Source: Sulfolobales archaeon (GTDB lineage: Archaea; Thermoproteota; Thermoprotei_A; Sulfolobales; AG1). Taken from it: 64,000 bases of DNA. The notes beneath the pieces were generated by a model. It saw nothing but the letters and a program-made list of their open reading frames with translations. It did not search any database and was not told the DNA's origin. Where the stretch lies: NCBI GenBank assembly GCA_038881635.1, contig JAVZPJ010000004.1:31824-95823 (forward strand). The letters are read 5' to 3'. The position numbers were made by a program, and so were the translations under genes. Of the stretch, positions 16,942 to 26,207 are shown one piece after another (the stretch's first letter is position 1; every line of letters starts with the position of its first letter).

Positions 16942-17958
16942 TCAACTCTCAGCATTGATAAATCTCTTCTCAAAAAGATTTAAAGCTTCCTCAAACACCA
17001 CGAGCTTTGGAGGTGCTTTAAACCCGTATGCCGATATTATGAGCGCATCTTCCTCAAGCACTTCTCTACTGCTCCCATGCTCTCTCACAGAATACATCAC
17101 AGCTCTCACCACATCTAGGAGAGTGTTAAGAGCGTTCACTCCGTCATAGCTCCAGTACTTAGCTTCAAGCCTGAAGATCTTATTCATAGGTGCTATTGCT
17201 TCTAAATATATGTGACTTATCCTCTGATCCTCTAGAAATGGAACGTAATCAGTAGTACCAGCTGAAACTCTCTCACCGCCTTCTATTCTTATAACCTCAC
17301 TCTTAATATTTCTCTTCTCGATTCTAACACTCTCATCAGTTGTTACAAGAGTTTCGAGAGTTCCGGCAACATCAAGCTGGTAGCTTCTTAAAACTCTCAA
17401 ACCTCTCTCCGTGAAGAACCTTACGAGATATTTATGAAGTATAGTTCCTCCAGCTTGGCTCATTAGATCATCTCCTACAACAATTAATCCTCTGCCTAGA
17501 AACTCTCTACGAAGATACTCATCTCTGGCAATTCTCTCAGGTGTCATATTAATCACTGGAATACCTAGTTCCAGCATTATCTCGGCATATCTTCTCACGG
17601 TATTAGGCTGACCACTATTTACAGCTATCAAACCTATGTCAGGTTTTAACTCCTTAATCTTGTTTCTCACATCATCTTCTGAACCTAGACAGAGGCTGGG
17701 GAGAGCCTCTCTAAGAATTTTAGATTCGTCGATAAGGAATCCTTTGAAGACAGGGATCTTAAACTCTATGTTATTGATCTTTCTACAGTCAATATCTATA
17801 GAACCTACTAGCTCTAGATCTCCAGCTTTAAAGCCTCCTACTATTCTATGCCACACCCACTCCTCAGCACCTGCATCTCTTGAGAGAAGATCTAGGAATC
17901 TAGCGAGGTTAGAGATAGAATTTCCAAAACCTATTGAGATGATTCTTATCTTCTTCAA
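16942..17958 (-). CDS. Divergent second myo-inositol-1-phosphate synthase paralogue
   Basis: A 338-residue paralogue directly upstream of the previous gene and in the same operon. It keeps the order of blocks: [19 protein letters not shown] (Rossmann), [52 protein letters not shown]. It is shorter and lacks the VNVGGNTDF and GPSDYIEF wording of the partner (here [10 protein letters not shown] and GTTDYVPF). The changes near the catalytic region suggest an altered substrate or a regulatory subunit. Family membership is clear; activity is not. Confidence 0.72.
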   Translation of the reverse strand: MKKIRIISIGFGNSISNLARFLDLLSRDAGAEEWVWHRIVGGFKAGDLELVGSIDIDCRKINNIEFKIPVFKGFLIDESKILREALPSLCLGSEDDVRNKIKELKPDIGLIAVNSGQPNTVRRYAEIMLELGIPVINMTPERIARDEYLRREFLGRGLIVVGDDLMSQAGGTILHKYLVRFFTERGLRVLRSYQLDVAGTLETLVTTDESVRIEKRNIKSEVIRIEGGERVSAGTTDYVPFLEDQRISHIYLEAIAPMNKIFRLEAKYWSYDGVNALNTLLDVVRAVMYSVREHGSSREVLEEDALIISAYGFKAPPKLVVFEEALNLFEKRFINAES

Positions 17959-18083
17959 ATCAAACCCTATTAAAGCATTCTGGAAGAAATATAAATCAGA
18001 TTTCTAGAGAAGTATCTGAAGAAGTATCTGACTCCTCATAATTAAAATATTATGTTTGGAGCATCACATTATGTAGGATATCT

Positions 18084-19814
18084 ATGGCAAGCGATATAAG
18101 AAGAACTGATGAGGATAAATATGATAAGATAATGGATCTAGCTCTTAGAAGAGGCTTTTTCTGGCCTTCATATGAGATATATGGAGGTTCCTCAGGATTC
18201 TATGATCTAGGACCTTTAGGTATGAATCTTAAGAGAAGAATTATAGAGTTATGGAGAAGATACTTTATACAGAGACACCAAGAATATGTAGTTGAGATCG
18301 AGACACCTATTATAACCCCTTATAAGGTTTTAGAAGCTTCAGGACACGTAGAACATTTCACAGATCCTATTGTTGAATGTCTTAAATGTGGTAGAAAGTA
18401 TAGAGCTGATTATCTCATAAGAGATCTTCTGGATATAAATGTTGAAGGAATACCCATAGAAGAGCTCACCAGGATCATCCGCGATAAGAATTTAAGATGT
18501 CCTTCATGCGGGGGAGAACTTAGCGAGGTTAGAAAATTCAATCTTCTCTTCAGAACAACCATAGGTCCTTACTCTGATAGCATAGGATTCATAAGACCTG
18601 AAGCAGCTCAAGGCATGTTCACATCTTTTAAGAGAGTTCTCGAGGCTATGAGAAATAGGTTTCCCATAGGAATTGCCCAGATAGGTAGAGTAGGTAGAAA
18701 CGAGATCTCACCTAGGCAGGGTATGATAAGACTTAGGGAGTTCACTATAATGGAGATAGAATTCTTCTTCAACCCCGATGAACCTGAATGCCCTCTACTA
18801 CCTAGAGTTGCTGATAAAAGAATTAGAATACTCAGAGCTGATGATAGATTGAAAGGTGAGGAGAAGCCTACAGCATATAAAGTTGAAGAAGCTGTTAGAG
18901 AGAAGATTATAAAACAACCCTGGCAGGCTTACTGGATGGCTATATCAACTGAATTTGTTGGAGAACTTGGAGTAGGCAGTGATGATACATACTTCGAAGA
19001 GAAGCTACCCCATGAGAGAGCTCATTATGCTGAGCAGGTTTTCGACCAGCTTGTGAGAGTATCTAGATGGGGATGGATCGAGGTTTCAGGGCATGCATAT
19101 AGAACTGACTATGATCTATCTAGACATCAAATGTTCAGTGGAGTAGATCTGACGGTTTTCAGAAGATTTAACGAGCCTGTGACGATTAAGAAGAGAAGAG
19201 TCTCGTTAGACAAGAAAGCTGTTCTAGAAATCTACGGATCTAAGGCTAGAGAAGTATTCAGAGAATTAGAAGGTAAAGATCTTGCTAAGCTTTTAGAGAG
19301 CGCTATCTTAGATGGAGATTACTACGTGATTAATGAGAAGAGGTATAGAAGAGAGATATTCAAAATCGAAGAAACCGAAGAGAAGATCTATGGGAAGAGA
19401 TTTATACCACATGTTGTAGAACCTTCCTTTGGATCTGAAAGACTTCTATATGTCGTGCTAGATCACGCGTATTCTGAAGAGAGCGATAGAATTGTTCTTA
19501 GAATACCTAAGAAAATATCTCCAGTACAGGTCGCCGTATATCCTCTCGTGGAGGATGAGAGGCTTATAAACATTGCTAGAAGTATCAGGGATATGCTAGT
19601 GGATCTAGGTTTTTACGTGATCTATGATGAGAGTGGTAGTATAGGGAGGAGATATGCTAGAGCAGATGAGATCGGAGTTCCTTATTCTGTGACCGTAGAT
19701 TTCACAACCCTAGATGATAAAACAGTCACACTGAGAGATAGAGATACTAGAGCACAGGTGAGAGTTAAAATAGAAGATCTGGGAGAGATCCTTAAAAAAG
19801 AATTCTTTATATGA
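18084..19814 (+). CDS. glyS: Glycyl-tRNA synthetase (class II, alpha2 type)
   Basis: A 576-residue enzyme charging tRNA-Gly. It has the N-terminal RGFFWPSYEIYGGSSGFYDL, a zinc-binding pair CxxC...CxxC (about residues 93-150), motif 2 in EFTIMEIEFFF, HARAHYAEQVFD-type conserved text (HERAHYAEQ) and motif 3 (VVEPSFGSERLL). The C-terminal anticodon-binding domain contains VQVAVYPLV, GSIGRRYARADEIGVPYSVT and VTLRDRDTRAQ. Full length for the archaeal/eukaryotic type. It is convergent with the aIF1 gene. Confidence 0.95.
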   Translation: MASDIRRTDEDKYDKIMDLALRRGFFWPSYEIYGGSSGFYDLGPLGMNLKRRIIELWRRYFIQRHQEYVVEIETPIITPYKVLEASGHVEHFTDPIVECLKCGRKYRADYLIRDLLDINVEGIPIEELTRIIRDKNLRCPSCGGELSEVRKFNLLFRTTIGPYSDSIGFIRPEAAQGMFTSFKRVLEAMRNRFPIGIAQIGRVGRNEISPRQGMIRLREFTIMEIEFFFNPDEPECPLLPRVADKRIRILRADDRLKGEEKPTAYKVEEAVREKIIKQPWQAYWMAISTEFVGELGVGSDDTYFEEKLPHERAHYAEQVFDQLVRVSRWGWIEVSGHAYRTDYDLSRHQMFSGVDLTVFRRFNEPVTIKKRRVSLDKKAVLEIYGSKAREVFRELEGKDLAKLLESAILDGDYYVINEKRYRREIFKIEETEEKIYGKRFIPHVVEPSFGSERLLYVVLDHAYSEESDRIVLRIPKKISPVQVAVYPLVEDERLINIARSIRDMLVDLGFYVIYDESGSIGRRYARADEIGVPYSVTVDFTTLDDKTVTLRDRDTRAQVRVKIEDLGEILKKEFFI

Positions 19815-19820
19815 GGAATT

Positions 19821-20150
19821 CTAAGATTTCTGAGGTTCTTCAACAATCATTATAATATTCTCCGGAGGTATTCCAAGCTCGTTAATAAGTATCTGCCTCA
19901 CCTTAGCCCTGTGATCTCCTTGAAGTTCTATTCTCCCCTCCTTAGTAGTTCCTCCCGTAGCAAGTTTTGACTTAAGCATTGAAGCAAGTTTTCTAAGATC
20001 CTCATAATCACTTAAACCCTCTATAATTGTGACCTCCTTATTATATCTCCTTCTCTCAAGTCTTATCTTGATAACCTGTTGCTCAGCTATAAGTTGCTTG
20101 CAGATCTCGGGTGGAAGACCTCCGCAGAGGCTCTCGATATCTTCACTCAT
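19821..20150 (-). CDS. Translation initiation factor aIF1 (SUI1)
   Basis: A 109-residue SUI1/eIF1 homologue. After a short acidic N-terminus with [11 protein letters not shown] comes the SUI1 fold ([57 protein letters not shown]). aIF1 binds the 30S P-site region and secures start-codon selection. It is monocistronic; a TATA-like cttatatatatcc (minus strand) lies around 20188-20200. Confidence 0.94.
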   Translation of the reverse strand: MSEDIESLCGGLPPEICKQLIAEQQVIKIRLERRRYNKEVTIIEGLSDYEDLRKLASMLKSKLATGGTTKEGRIELQGDHRAKVRQILINELGIPPENIIMIVEEPQKS

Positions 20151-20601
20151 ATCTTTGTGAATACACCCATATTAGTATTCTAAAGAGGGATATATATAAG
20201 AATTTCTCTTTAACAAGGAAAAACCTCTTAAAAGAGATAGGGGCCTCATAGAGCTAGGTGCAGCCTCTGTCTCACAGCATTTGTTTCAGTCTTCACATAG
20301 GTTTGTGTATAATGCTCTTGTTACTCCACTAAGATTCTTTCTTTATATCTTTATATAGGTGCTTTATATTTCATAGAGCATATGTGCTTCTAGTCATTCT
20401 TTTACAAATTTTTATCAGAACCGAATCCTAGGAAGTAAGAAGATCAAGCACATAATAGTGCTTCTTTAAATAATCTTTCCCAGAATTCTAATATTGATGA
20501 TGAACGCTCTATCCTATGAGAGATGATTAGGCTAGAACCCCGTCTGATCCGAGATTTTTCTTTATTATTATGCTATAATTACTCTTTCATGGTGTGATAT
20601 A
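20151..20601. other. Non-coding divergent intergenic region between aIF1 and rfcS
   Basis: About 450 A+T-rich bases with no convincing ORF. The 5' edge holds the aIF1 promoter. Near 20497-20547 is a C/D box-like RNA candidate (listed separately), and the rfcS promoter must lie close to 20560-20590 (ttattattatgctataatt). I found no ORB-type origin repeats here or near the orc1 gene. Confidence 0.5.
20497..20547 (+). ncRNA. Candidate C/D box guide sRNA
   Basis: A perfect C box ATGATGA at 20497-20503 and a D box CTGA at 20544-20547 are 51 bases apart end to end, the usual archaeal size. A near-C' box GAGATGA sits at 20520-20526. The D' box is degenerate (CTAT or ATGA). The twelve bases before the D box are CTAGAACCCCGT, the putative guide. 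It lies in otherwise empty DNA upstream of rfcS. The poor D' box lowers certainty; the target was not determined. Confidence 0.42.
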
Positions 20602-21603
20602 GTGAGTTCAGAAACTTTGTCACAGCTTCTTTGGACCGAGAAGTATAGGCCTAGGTCTCTTAAGGAAGTTGTTAATCAGAGAGAGGTTGTGTCTAGGCTT
20701 ATGAAGTTTGTAGAGGAGAGAAACATGCCTCATCTGCTTTTTGCAGGTCCTCCAGGTGTTGGTAAGACTACTGTTGCTCTAGCTCTAGCAAGAGATATAT
20801 ATGGTGATAACTATCAAAGATACGTTCTTGAGACTAACGCTTCTGATGAGAGAGGTATAGAGGTTATTAGAACAAAGATCAAGGAGTTCGCTAGAACAGC
20901 TGTAGCTCCTGGAATACCTTTTAAGATAGTAATACTGGACGAGGCTGATAACATGACGGCAGATGCTCAGCAAGCTCTTCGAAGACTTATGGAGATGTAT
21001 GTTGACACAACAAGGTTCATTCTTCTAGCGAATTACCCCTCTAAAATTATAGAGCCTATTCAGAGCAGATGTGCTGTCTTCAGATTCATGCCTCTTAGAA
21101 GAGAGGATGTTGTAGAGAGGCTTAAATATATTGCGGATAGAGAGGGGGTTTCCTACGAGAGTAATGCTCTCGATACCATATATGAGATCTCCGAGGGTGA
21201 CATGAGGAAAGCTATAAATATTCTCCAAGCATCAGCTGCTCTAGGAAAAGTCACTGTAGAAGTAGTGTACAAGGTTGTAGGACTGGCACATCCTAAAGAG
21301 ATTAGAGAAATGCTCCAGCTAGCACTCTCAGGTAGATTTATAGATGCCAGAAATAGGTTGAGGAAGCTTATGATAGAGTATGGTCTTTCAGGGATTGATG
21401 TAGTTAAACAGCTTCATAGAGAGATCTTCTCAAGCGATATATCTATACCAGAGGATTTGAGAGTATCTATAGCAGATTACATAGGAGAAGTAAATTACAG
21501 GCTTGCAGAAGGAGCTGATGAAGAAATCCAGCTCAATGCTCTACTAGCAAGATTATCTCTTCTGGGAAGTAAGGCTGGCGGGGTGGCACAACGTAAGCAG
21601 TAA
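20602..21603 (+). CDS. rfcS: Replication factor C small subunit
   Basis: A 333-residue AAA+ clamp-loader subunit with WTEKYRPRSLKEVVNQ, Walker A GPPGVGKTT, Walker B VILDEADNM and the RFC box SRCAVFRF including the arginine finger motif. The C-terminal collar domain follows. With RFC-L it loads the sliding clamp PCNA. The start is GTG 20602. The end overlaps the reading frame of the large-subunit gene by about 11 bases. Confidence 0.96.
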   Translation: MSSETLSQLLWTEKYRPRSLKEVVNQREVVSRLMKFVEERNMPHLLFAGPPGVGKTTVALALARDIYGDNYQRYVLETNASDERGIEVIRTKIKEFARTAVAPGIPFKIVILDEADNMTADAQQALRRLMEMYVDTTRFILLANYPSKIIEPIQSRCAVFRFMPLRREDVVERLKYIADREGVSYESNALDTIYEISEGDMRKAINILQASAALGKVTVEVVYKVVGLAHPKEIREMLQLALSGRFIDARNRLRKLMIEYGLSGIDVVKQLHREIFSSDISIPEDLRVSIADYIGEVNYRLAEGADEEIQLNALLARLSLLGSKAGGVAQRKQ

Positions 21604-22990
21604 ACTTCCATGGGTTATAAAATACAGACCTAGAACTCTAAGAGACTACCTGGATCAAGACGAAGCTAAGGAAGCCCTACTTAAGTGGATTAAGAATTTT
21701 GCAAATGAGAAGAAAAAAGCGGTACTACTCTACGGACCTCCTGGTGTTGGTAAGACTACGCTTGTTGAGTGTCTGGCGAGAGATATGGGTTTTGAACTTA
21801 TTGAGATGAATGCCAGTGATTTTAGAAGAGGTAGAGATATAGATAGAATCGCTTTGAAGGCTTCAGATAAGCTGAGCTTAGTAGGTAGGGGGAAGATGAT
21901 TCTTTTGGACGAGGTTGATGGAATATATGAGAGAGTTGATTCAGGGGCTATAGAAACTATTCTCGAGCTTATTAAAAACACTAGATACCCTGTAATAATG
22001 ACTGCAAACGATCCATGGGCTCCTCAGCTGAGAAGCTTGAGAGATAACGTGCTTATGATCGAATTGAAGAGACTTGGCAAGAGAGTTGTAATAGATCTTA
22101 TGAAGAGAATATGTTCTAACGAGAAGATAGAGTGCAGTGATGATGCTCTAGATTTCATATACGAGCTCTCTCAAGGAGATCTTAGATCTGCTATAAATGA
22201 TCTTCAGTCTGTAGCAGAAGGTTTCGGGAAAGTAGATCTGGATCTCGCAAAGAATCTTCTCAGAAGAAGAGATAGAGAGCTAGATCCATTTGAAACACTG
22301 AGAAGTATTTTTAGAGCTAAGTATGCTTGGCAAGCTAGAAGTGCTATCACGCAAACTAATCTAGATAGAGATATGCTTATTGAATGGCTTAATGAAAATC
22401 TACCTAATCAAATACAAGATCCTGAGGATCTATGGAGAGCTTATGAGAGTCTCTCAAAAGCTACTGTATATCTCTCTAGAATCATAAGAAGCGGGGATTG
22501 GGATCTCCTCTCCTATGCCTTAGATCTCATGGGACCGGGAGTAGCATTTTCTATAAAGAATAATGAGAAAGATAGATGGAGATGGGTTAAATATGATTTC
22601 CCAGAAAGGATCAGAGAACTGAGTAGAACTAAAGAAAGTAGAGAGATTCTCAATTCAATAGCATCATTAATAGCATCAAGAGAACATGTATCGAGAGCAA
22701 GAGCTAAGACTGAGATAATACCCTACCTGAGAGTGATCTTTCGTAACAACCCAGATCATGCAGCAAAACTTGTTCTAGGTCTAGGTTTAACAGATTCAAT
22801 GGTTAAATTCCTAGCCGGCGACAAGAGTAGTGAGATCCTGAGAAAAGTTAAAGAGATTCAAAAGAAGATCTCTGAAAGCGTAGAAGGAGAGAAGAAGGTA
22901 GAGAAGACTGAAGAACCTAGGAAAGAGAAGGCTGAGAAAAAACCTTCTACAACACAACCTTCAGGTTTGGATAGATGGTGGAAGAAGTAG
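21593..22990 (+). CDS. rfcL: Replication factor C large subunit (start codon not canonical)
   Basis: The Walker A motif GPPGVGKTT and the family N-terminus KLPWVIKYRPRTLRDYLDQD are encoded before the first in-frame ATG (21785), so translation must start earlier. The frame is open from 21548 but has no ATG, GTG or TTG before 21785. The best-placed codon is GTA 21593, which would give V-S-S-K-L-P-W-V, 465 residues; CTG 21575 is another option. Downstream are MNASDFRRGRDID, Walker B ILLDEVDGI, sensor 1 TANDPW and a Lys/Glu-rich tail ending in LDRWWKK, a PIP-like clamp-binding end. The end overlaps the THUMP gene by 16 bases. Confidence 0.85.
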   Translation, partial: VSSKLPWVIKYRPRTLRDYLDQDEAKEALLKWIKNFANEKKKAVLLYGPPGVGKTTLVECLARDMGFELIEMNASDFRRGRDIDRIALKASDKLSLVGRGKMILLDEVDGIYERVDSGAIETILELIKNTRYPVIMTANDPWAPQLRSLRDNVLMIELKRLGKRVVIDLMKRICSNEKIECSDDALDFIYELSQGDLRSAINDLQSVAEGFGKVDLDLAKNLLRRRDRELDPFETLRSIFRAKYAWQARSAITQTNLDRDMLIEWLNENLPNQIQDPEDLWRAYESLSKATVYLSRIIRSGDWDLLSYALDLMGPGVAFSIKNNEKDRWRWVKYDFPERIRELSRTKESREILNSIASLIASREHVSRARAKTEIIPYLRVIFRNNPDHAAKLVLGLGLTDSMVKFLAGDKSSEILRKVKEIQKKISESVEGEKKVEKTEEPRKEKAEKKPSTTQPSGLDRWWKK

Positions 22991-23535
22991 AAGTAGAATT
23001 GAAAGAATGTCCTCAGGCTCTTGCCACAACCTATGTAGGAAAAGAAGATAGAGGAGTTAGAGAGCTTAAGGATATTTTATTCCCTTTAGATCCTGCTGTC
23101 AAGGTTGAGAAATCAGGATTCAGAGATGTTATTCTTATATATACAAAGATCTCTTCAAAAGATCTGAAGGATCTGATCTTTAGAAGAAAACCATCCTCCG
23201 TAGCACGTCTGGTAGTAGTAGATCTGTGTATTCATCTTAGAAGTAAAGATGATATTATAAGAGTTATTGAAGAAAGTATCAAGCTATTTAGCCAGAAGTG
23301 TAGAGGTTCTAGATTCTATGTGGATTGTATTAGAAGAGGAAGGTTTGTAGAAAGCTGTCATAGTATCGAGTCTAGTATAGGTAGAGAGGTAGCTTTGAGA
23401 GGTCTTGGCTCTGTAAACTATAAGAATCCTGAGTGTGTTATCAAGATCGAGGTCGTGGAAAGAATTGTTATGATAGCATTGATGAAGCCTTACGAGGATC
23501 GTTTGAGAAGAAACATGATTCTATTTTTATTATAA
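22975..23535 (+). CDS. THUMP-domain protein
   Basis: A 186-residue protein. The sequence from about 30 to 180 fits a THUMP RNA-binding domain: SSVARLVVVDLCIHLRSKDD, then GSRFYVDCIRRGRF and IGREVALRGLGSVNYKNPEC VIKIEV-type strands. Stand-alone archaeal THUMP proteins resemble Tan1, the partner for tRNA acetylation, but no acetyltransferase is adjacent. The start ATG 22975 overlaps the rfcL end; the two are probably translated from one mRNA. Confidence 0.68.
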   Translation: MVEEVEVELKECPQALATTYVGKEDRGVRELKDILFPLDPAVKVEKSGFRDVILIYTKISSKDLKDLIFRRKPSSVARLVVVDLCIHLRSKDDIIRVIEESIKLFSQKCRGSRFYVDCIRRGRFVESCHSIESSIGREVALRGLGSVNYKNPECVIKIEVVERIVMIALMKPYEDRLRRNMILFLL

Positions 23536-23605
23536 AGGAGATCTTTGTGACAAGAACTCTGGTTCTATTTTAAATTTCTGGGTAGATATTTTATGGGAAG
23601 TATTC

Positions 23606-24868
23606 GTGTCAGAAGATCCTAAGAGGATTATTGAGGAGATCCTGTCAAGACCTAGTGTGTTCTTGAGAAAAGAAGTTCTCTATCCCGAGTACATCCCTCG
23701 AATGCTTCCTCATAGAGAGAAGCAGATAAAACAATTAGCAGAGTATTTTCGCGAAATGTTATCAAGTCCTGGTGTTTCGAGTATTAAAGTTCTGGTAATA
23801 GGAGGTGTTGGAACTGGAAAGACTGTGACAACAAGGGTTTTCGGGAAAGAGTTTAGAGAACTAGCTTCTAGAAAAGGTATTGATCTCAGATATGTGCATA
23901 TCAATTGTCATAGAAGCAGAACTCTATACGAGATACTCACAGAAATTATTAAAGAACTGAATGCTCCAATACCTACTAGAGGATTCTCTTCTAGAGAACT
24001 TCTTAAGTATCTTCATGAATATCTAGAGAGATTCGGCCTATACGTTCTGATCGCGCTAGATGAGTTTAATTACTTTGTTGAGACATCAGGATCTGATGCT
24101 GTATATTTTCTCATGAGAATCTACGATGAATTTCCTCAGTGGTCTAAAAGACTCAGCTATATACTTATATCTAGAGACTACTCAGTTTTATACAAGCTAG
24201 ATTCCGCCACCTATGGATATGTGATAAAGAACATAGTAAAATTCACACCTTATAAGGCTTTAGAGCTTAGAGATATACTTGCTAATAGAAGAGATGAAGC
24301 TTTTCATAGAGGTACGGTTAGTGATGATATTATAAGATACATAGCTGAGCTTGAAGGTTTTGATACCGGTGGAAGTGGTAATGCTAGAGCTGCTATAGAA
24401 ACTCTACTACTAGCTGGTGAAGCTGCTGATCAGGAGAATTCATCCACTGTTAACATAGATCATGTGAGAAAAGCTAGAAGCTATGTCAGCCATGATATAG
24501 TGATGGTTTCTGAAGCTCTTCAATATCTCAATCTTCACGAATTACTTATTCTAAAAGCTGTGATCGAGGTTTTAAATAGAGAGAGTTCTCCCTATGTTCC
24601 TATAAGCAGAGTAGAAGATGAATATAGAAGAATATCAATCCTATACTCTCAGGAGCCTCGGAAGCATACTCAGGTATATGAGTATATTCTCAATCTAAAG
24701 AGAATGGGAGTTATCGATACAAAACCTAGTGGGAGAGGTAGAAGAGGTAGAACTACAATGATAGGTATTGGAACAGCTCCTCTAAAACCTCTCTCGGATA
24801 AGGTAGATGAGCTTCTTGACAAGCTTCTCGCATCAGAAGCTAGAGGAAGTTCTAATCAAGTGAGCTGA
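23606..24868 (+). CDS. cdc6: Orc1/Cdc6 replication initiator
   Basis: A 420-residue AAA+ initiator. It has Walker A GGVGTGKTV, HINCHRSRTLYEI after the first strand, Walker B LIALDEF, sensor text SYILISRDYS and a C-terminal winged helix (about 310-400) with a basic GRGRRGRTT wing. It binds origins and recruits MCM. The start is GTG 23606, with a TATA-like ttttaaat about 35 bases upstream. Walker B reads LDEFNYF rather than the more common LDEID. No origin repeats were recognised nearby, so whether the gene is linked to an origin is open. Confidence 0.9.
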   Translation: MSEDPKRIIEEILSRPSVFLRKEVLYPEYIPRMLPHREKQIKQLAEYFREMLSSPGVSSIKVLVIGGVGTGKTVTTRVFGKEFRELASRKGIDLRYVHINCHRSRTLYEILTEIIKELNAPIPTRGFSSRELLKYLHEYLERFGLYVLIALDEFNYFVETSGSDAVYFLMRIYDEFPQWSKRLSYILISRDYSVLYKLDSATYGYVIKNIVKFTPYKALELRDILANRRDEAFHRGTVSDDIIRYIAELEGFDTGGSGNARAAIETLLLAGEAADQENSSTVNIDHVRKARSYVSHDIVMVSEALQYLNLHELLILKAVIEVLNRESSPYVPISRVEDEYRRISILYSQEPRKHTQVYEYILNLKRMGVIDTKPSGRGRRGRTTMIGIGTAPLKPLSDKVDELLDKLLASEARGSSNQVS

Positions 24869-24875
24869 TGATAGA

Positions 24876-25157
24876 ATGAAATCTAAAGACTCATTGGATC
24901 ACATATTCAGATCTCCTGGAAGATATAGAGTGCTACGTTATCTTCTAATAAAGGGTGGAAGTAATATCACTAGAATCTCTAGAGAGCTCAACATGCCTCA
25001 TACACTGGTCAGAAGATATCTTGAGGAAATGAAAGAAATAGGAGTCGTGGAGGAGGTGAGGCTGGGAAGGTCTAGATATTTTATGCCTGTATGGAGTGAT
25101 GTGAGGGTGAGACTTATAAAAGAACTTATAGACACAGAAAGAGGAGACATGTCATGA
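24876..25157 (+). CDS. Winged-helix (ArsR-like) DNA-binding protein
   Basis: A 93-residue protein, essentially one winged helix: YRVLRYLLIKGGSNITRISR, ELNMPHTLVRRYLEEMKEIG, then a wing with EVRLGRSRYFMPV. It starts 7 bases after cdc6 and overlaps moaC by ATGA, so it sits in a cdc6-wHTH-moaC transcription unit. Target genes cannot be inferred. Confidence 0.75.
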   Translation: MKSKDSLDHIFRSPGRYRVLRYLLIKGGSNITRISRELNMPHTLVRRYLEEMKEIGVVEEVRLGRSRYFMPVWSDVRVRLIKELIDTERGDMS

Positions 25158-25597
25158 GCATGATCGATGTAACTTTCAAGGATTACACCTATAGAGAAGC
25201 TATAGCGTCTGGCAGGATCAGGCTTAGAAGAGAAACTATTAAAAAGATCCTTGAGAGATCAATCGAGAAAGGAGATGTGATCGAGATAGCTAGAGTTGCA
25301 GGGGTTCTAGCCGCGAAGAAAACACCAGATATAATACCCCTCACCCATCCAATACCGCTTACATCAGTCTCGCTTGACTTCACCATAGGCGAGGATTATA
25401 TAGAAGTTAGAAGTAGAGTGACAGCCCTCTACAAGACAGGTGTTGAGATAGAAGCTCTAGTCGCGGTAGCGACAGCACTTATAACTATATGGGATATGGT
25501 TAAGAAGTATGAGAAAGATTCTACTGGAAATTATCCTGAGACTTATATAGAGCTTCTCAGAGTCGAAGAAAAGATTAAGAGAGATATAGATATGTGA
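25154..25597 (+). CDS. moaC: Cyclic pyranopterin monophosphate synthase MoaC
   Basis: A 147-residue enzyme of molybdopterin (here likely tungsto/molybdopterin) synthesis, acting after the radical SAM MoaA. Signatures: AARVAGVLAAKKTPDIIPL-type text (VAGVLAAKKTPDIIPLTHP), IPLTSV and the C-terminal GVEIEALVAVATALITIWDM. Full length for archaeal MoaC. ATGA overlap with the upstream regulator; a second ATG two codons in is also possible. No other mo-cofactor gene is near. Confidence 0.94.
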   Translation: MSMIDVTFKDYTYREAIASGRIRLRRETIKKILERSIEKGDVIEIARVAGVLAAKKTPDIIPLTHPIPLTSVSLDFTIGEDYIEVRSRVTALYKTGVEIEALVAVATALITIWDMVKKYEKDSTGNYPETYIELLRVEEKIKRDIDM

Positions 25598-25649
25598 ATT
25601 AGCATGTGAATTAAAGTATTATCTCTATGATCTTCCTCTGCAAAAGTAT

Positions 25650-26207
25650 TTAGCGAGCGAGATCCTCTGCTGTCTTTATTTTTCCTAGAAACTCTCCTAA
25701 TATTCTTCCTGTCAGACCCCAGACTATTTTTCCGAAATAAGATGTTCTAAAACATCTCGGCTTATAACCAGAAGGGCATTCTATCTCTCTTATATCCTCT
25801 ATAGGAACCCATCTCGCCGTTTTAACCTCGTTCGAACTCCACTCAATATTCTCATCGTTAGATGTGTATATGTATATGTGAGGAGCTACTCTTACAGAAC
25901 CTCGTGTAACGTGTATTTTCATACTTCCTAAATGTATAAGCTTGCTTCTATCGATCTTAATCTCTTCTTCTAATTCTCGAAGACTTGTTAGAAAGCTACT
26001 TCTATCATGAGATTCTCTTCTTCCTCCGGGAAAAGCTATATGTCCTGACCAAGGATCTCCTTCTATTTCCCTTCTCTCTATAAGAAGGATCTTCTTACTA
26101 GTTGGATTATATATTAGGGCTACAGCAGCATCGTAATCTCTATCGCCACAAGAGTTTTCGTCTAAAAGCTCGTAGATTTCTAAGAGAATCCTAGGATCTA
26201 TTATCAT
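25650..26207 (-). CDS. Nudix hydrolase (CoA pyrophosphatase NudL-like)
   Basis: A 185-residue hydrolase. The Nudix box runs GGRRESHDRSSFLTSLRELE plus EEI, preceded by LLIERREIEGDPWSGHIAFP, the arrangement of the CoA/ADP-ribose-cleaving branch. It cleaves a nucleoside diphosphate derivative; the precise substrate is unknown. Convergent with moaC. Confidence 0.85.
   Translation of the reverse strand: MIIDPRILLEIYELLDENSCGDRDYDAAVALIYNPTSKKILLIERREIEGDPWSGHIAFPGGRRESHDRSSFLTSLRELEEEIKIDRSKLIHLGSMKIHVTRGSVRVAPHIYIYTSNDENIEWSSNEVKTARWVPIEDIREIECPSGYKPRCFRTSYFGKIVWGLTGRILGEFLGKIKTAEDLAR

Noticed and set aside
21785-22990. RFC large subunit starting at ATG 21785
   Set aside because: This would remove the Walker A motif and the conserved KYRPRTL region that are encoded in the same frame upstream.
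20151-23605. Replication origin next to orc1/cdc6 and RFC genes
   Set aside because: The intergenic stretches are A+T rich, but I found no repeated ORB or mini-ORB-like elements or long inverted repeats around them.
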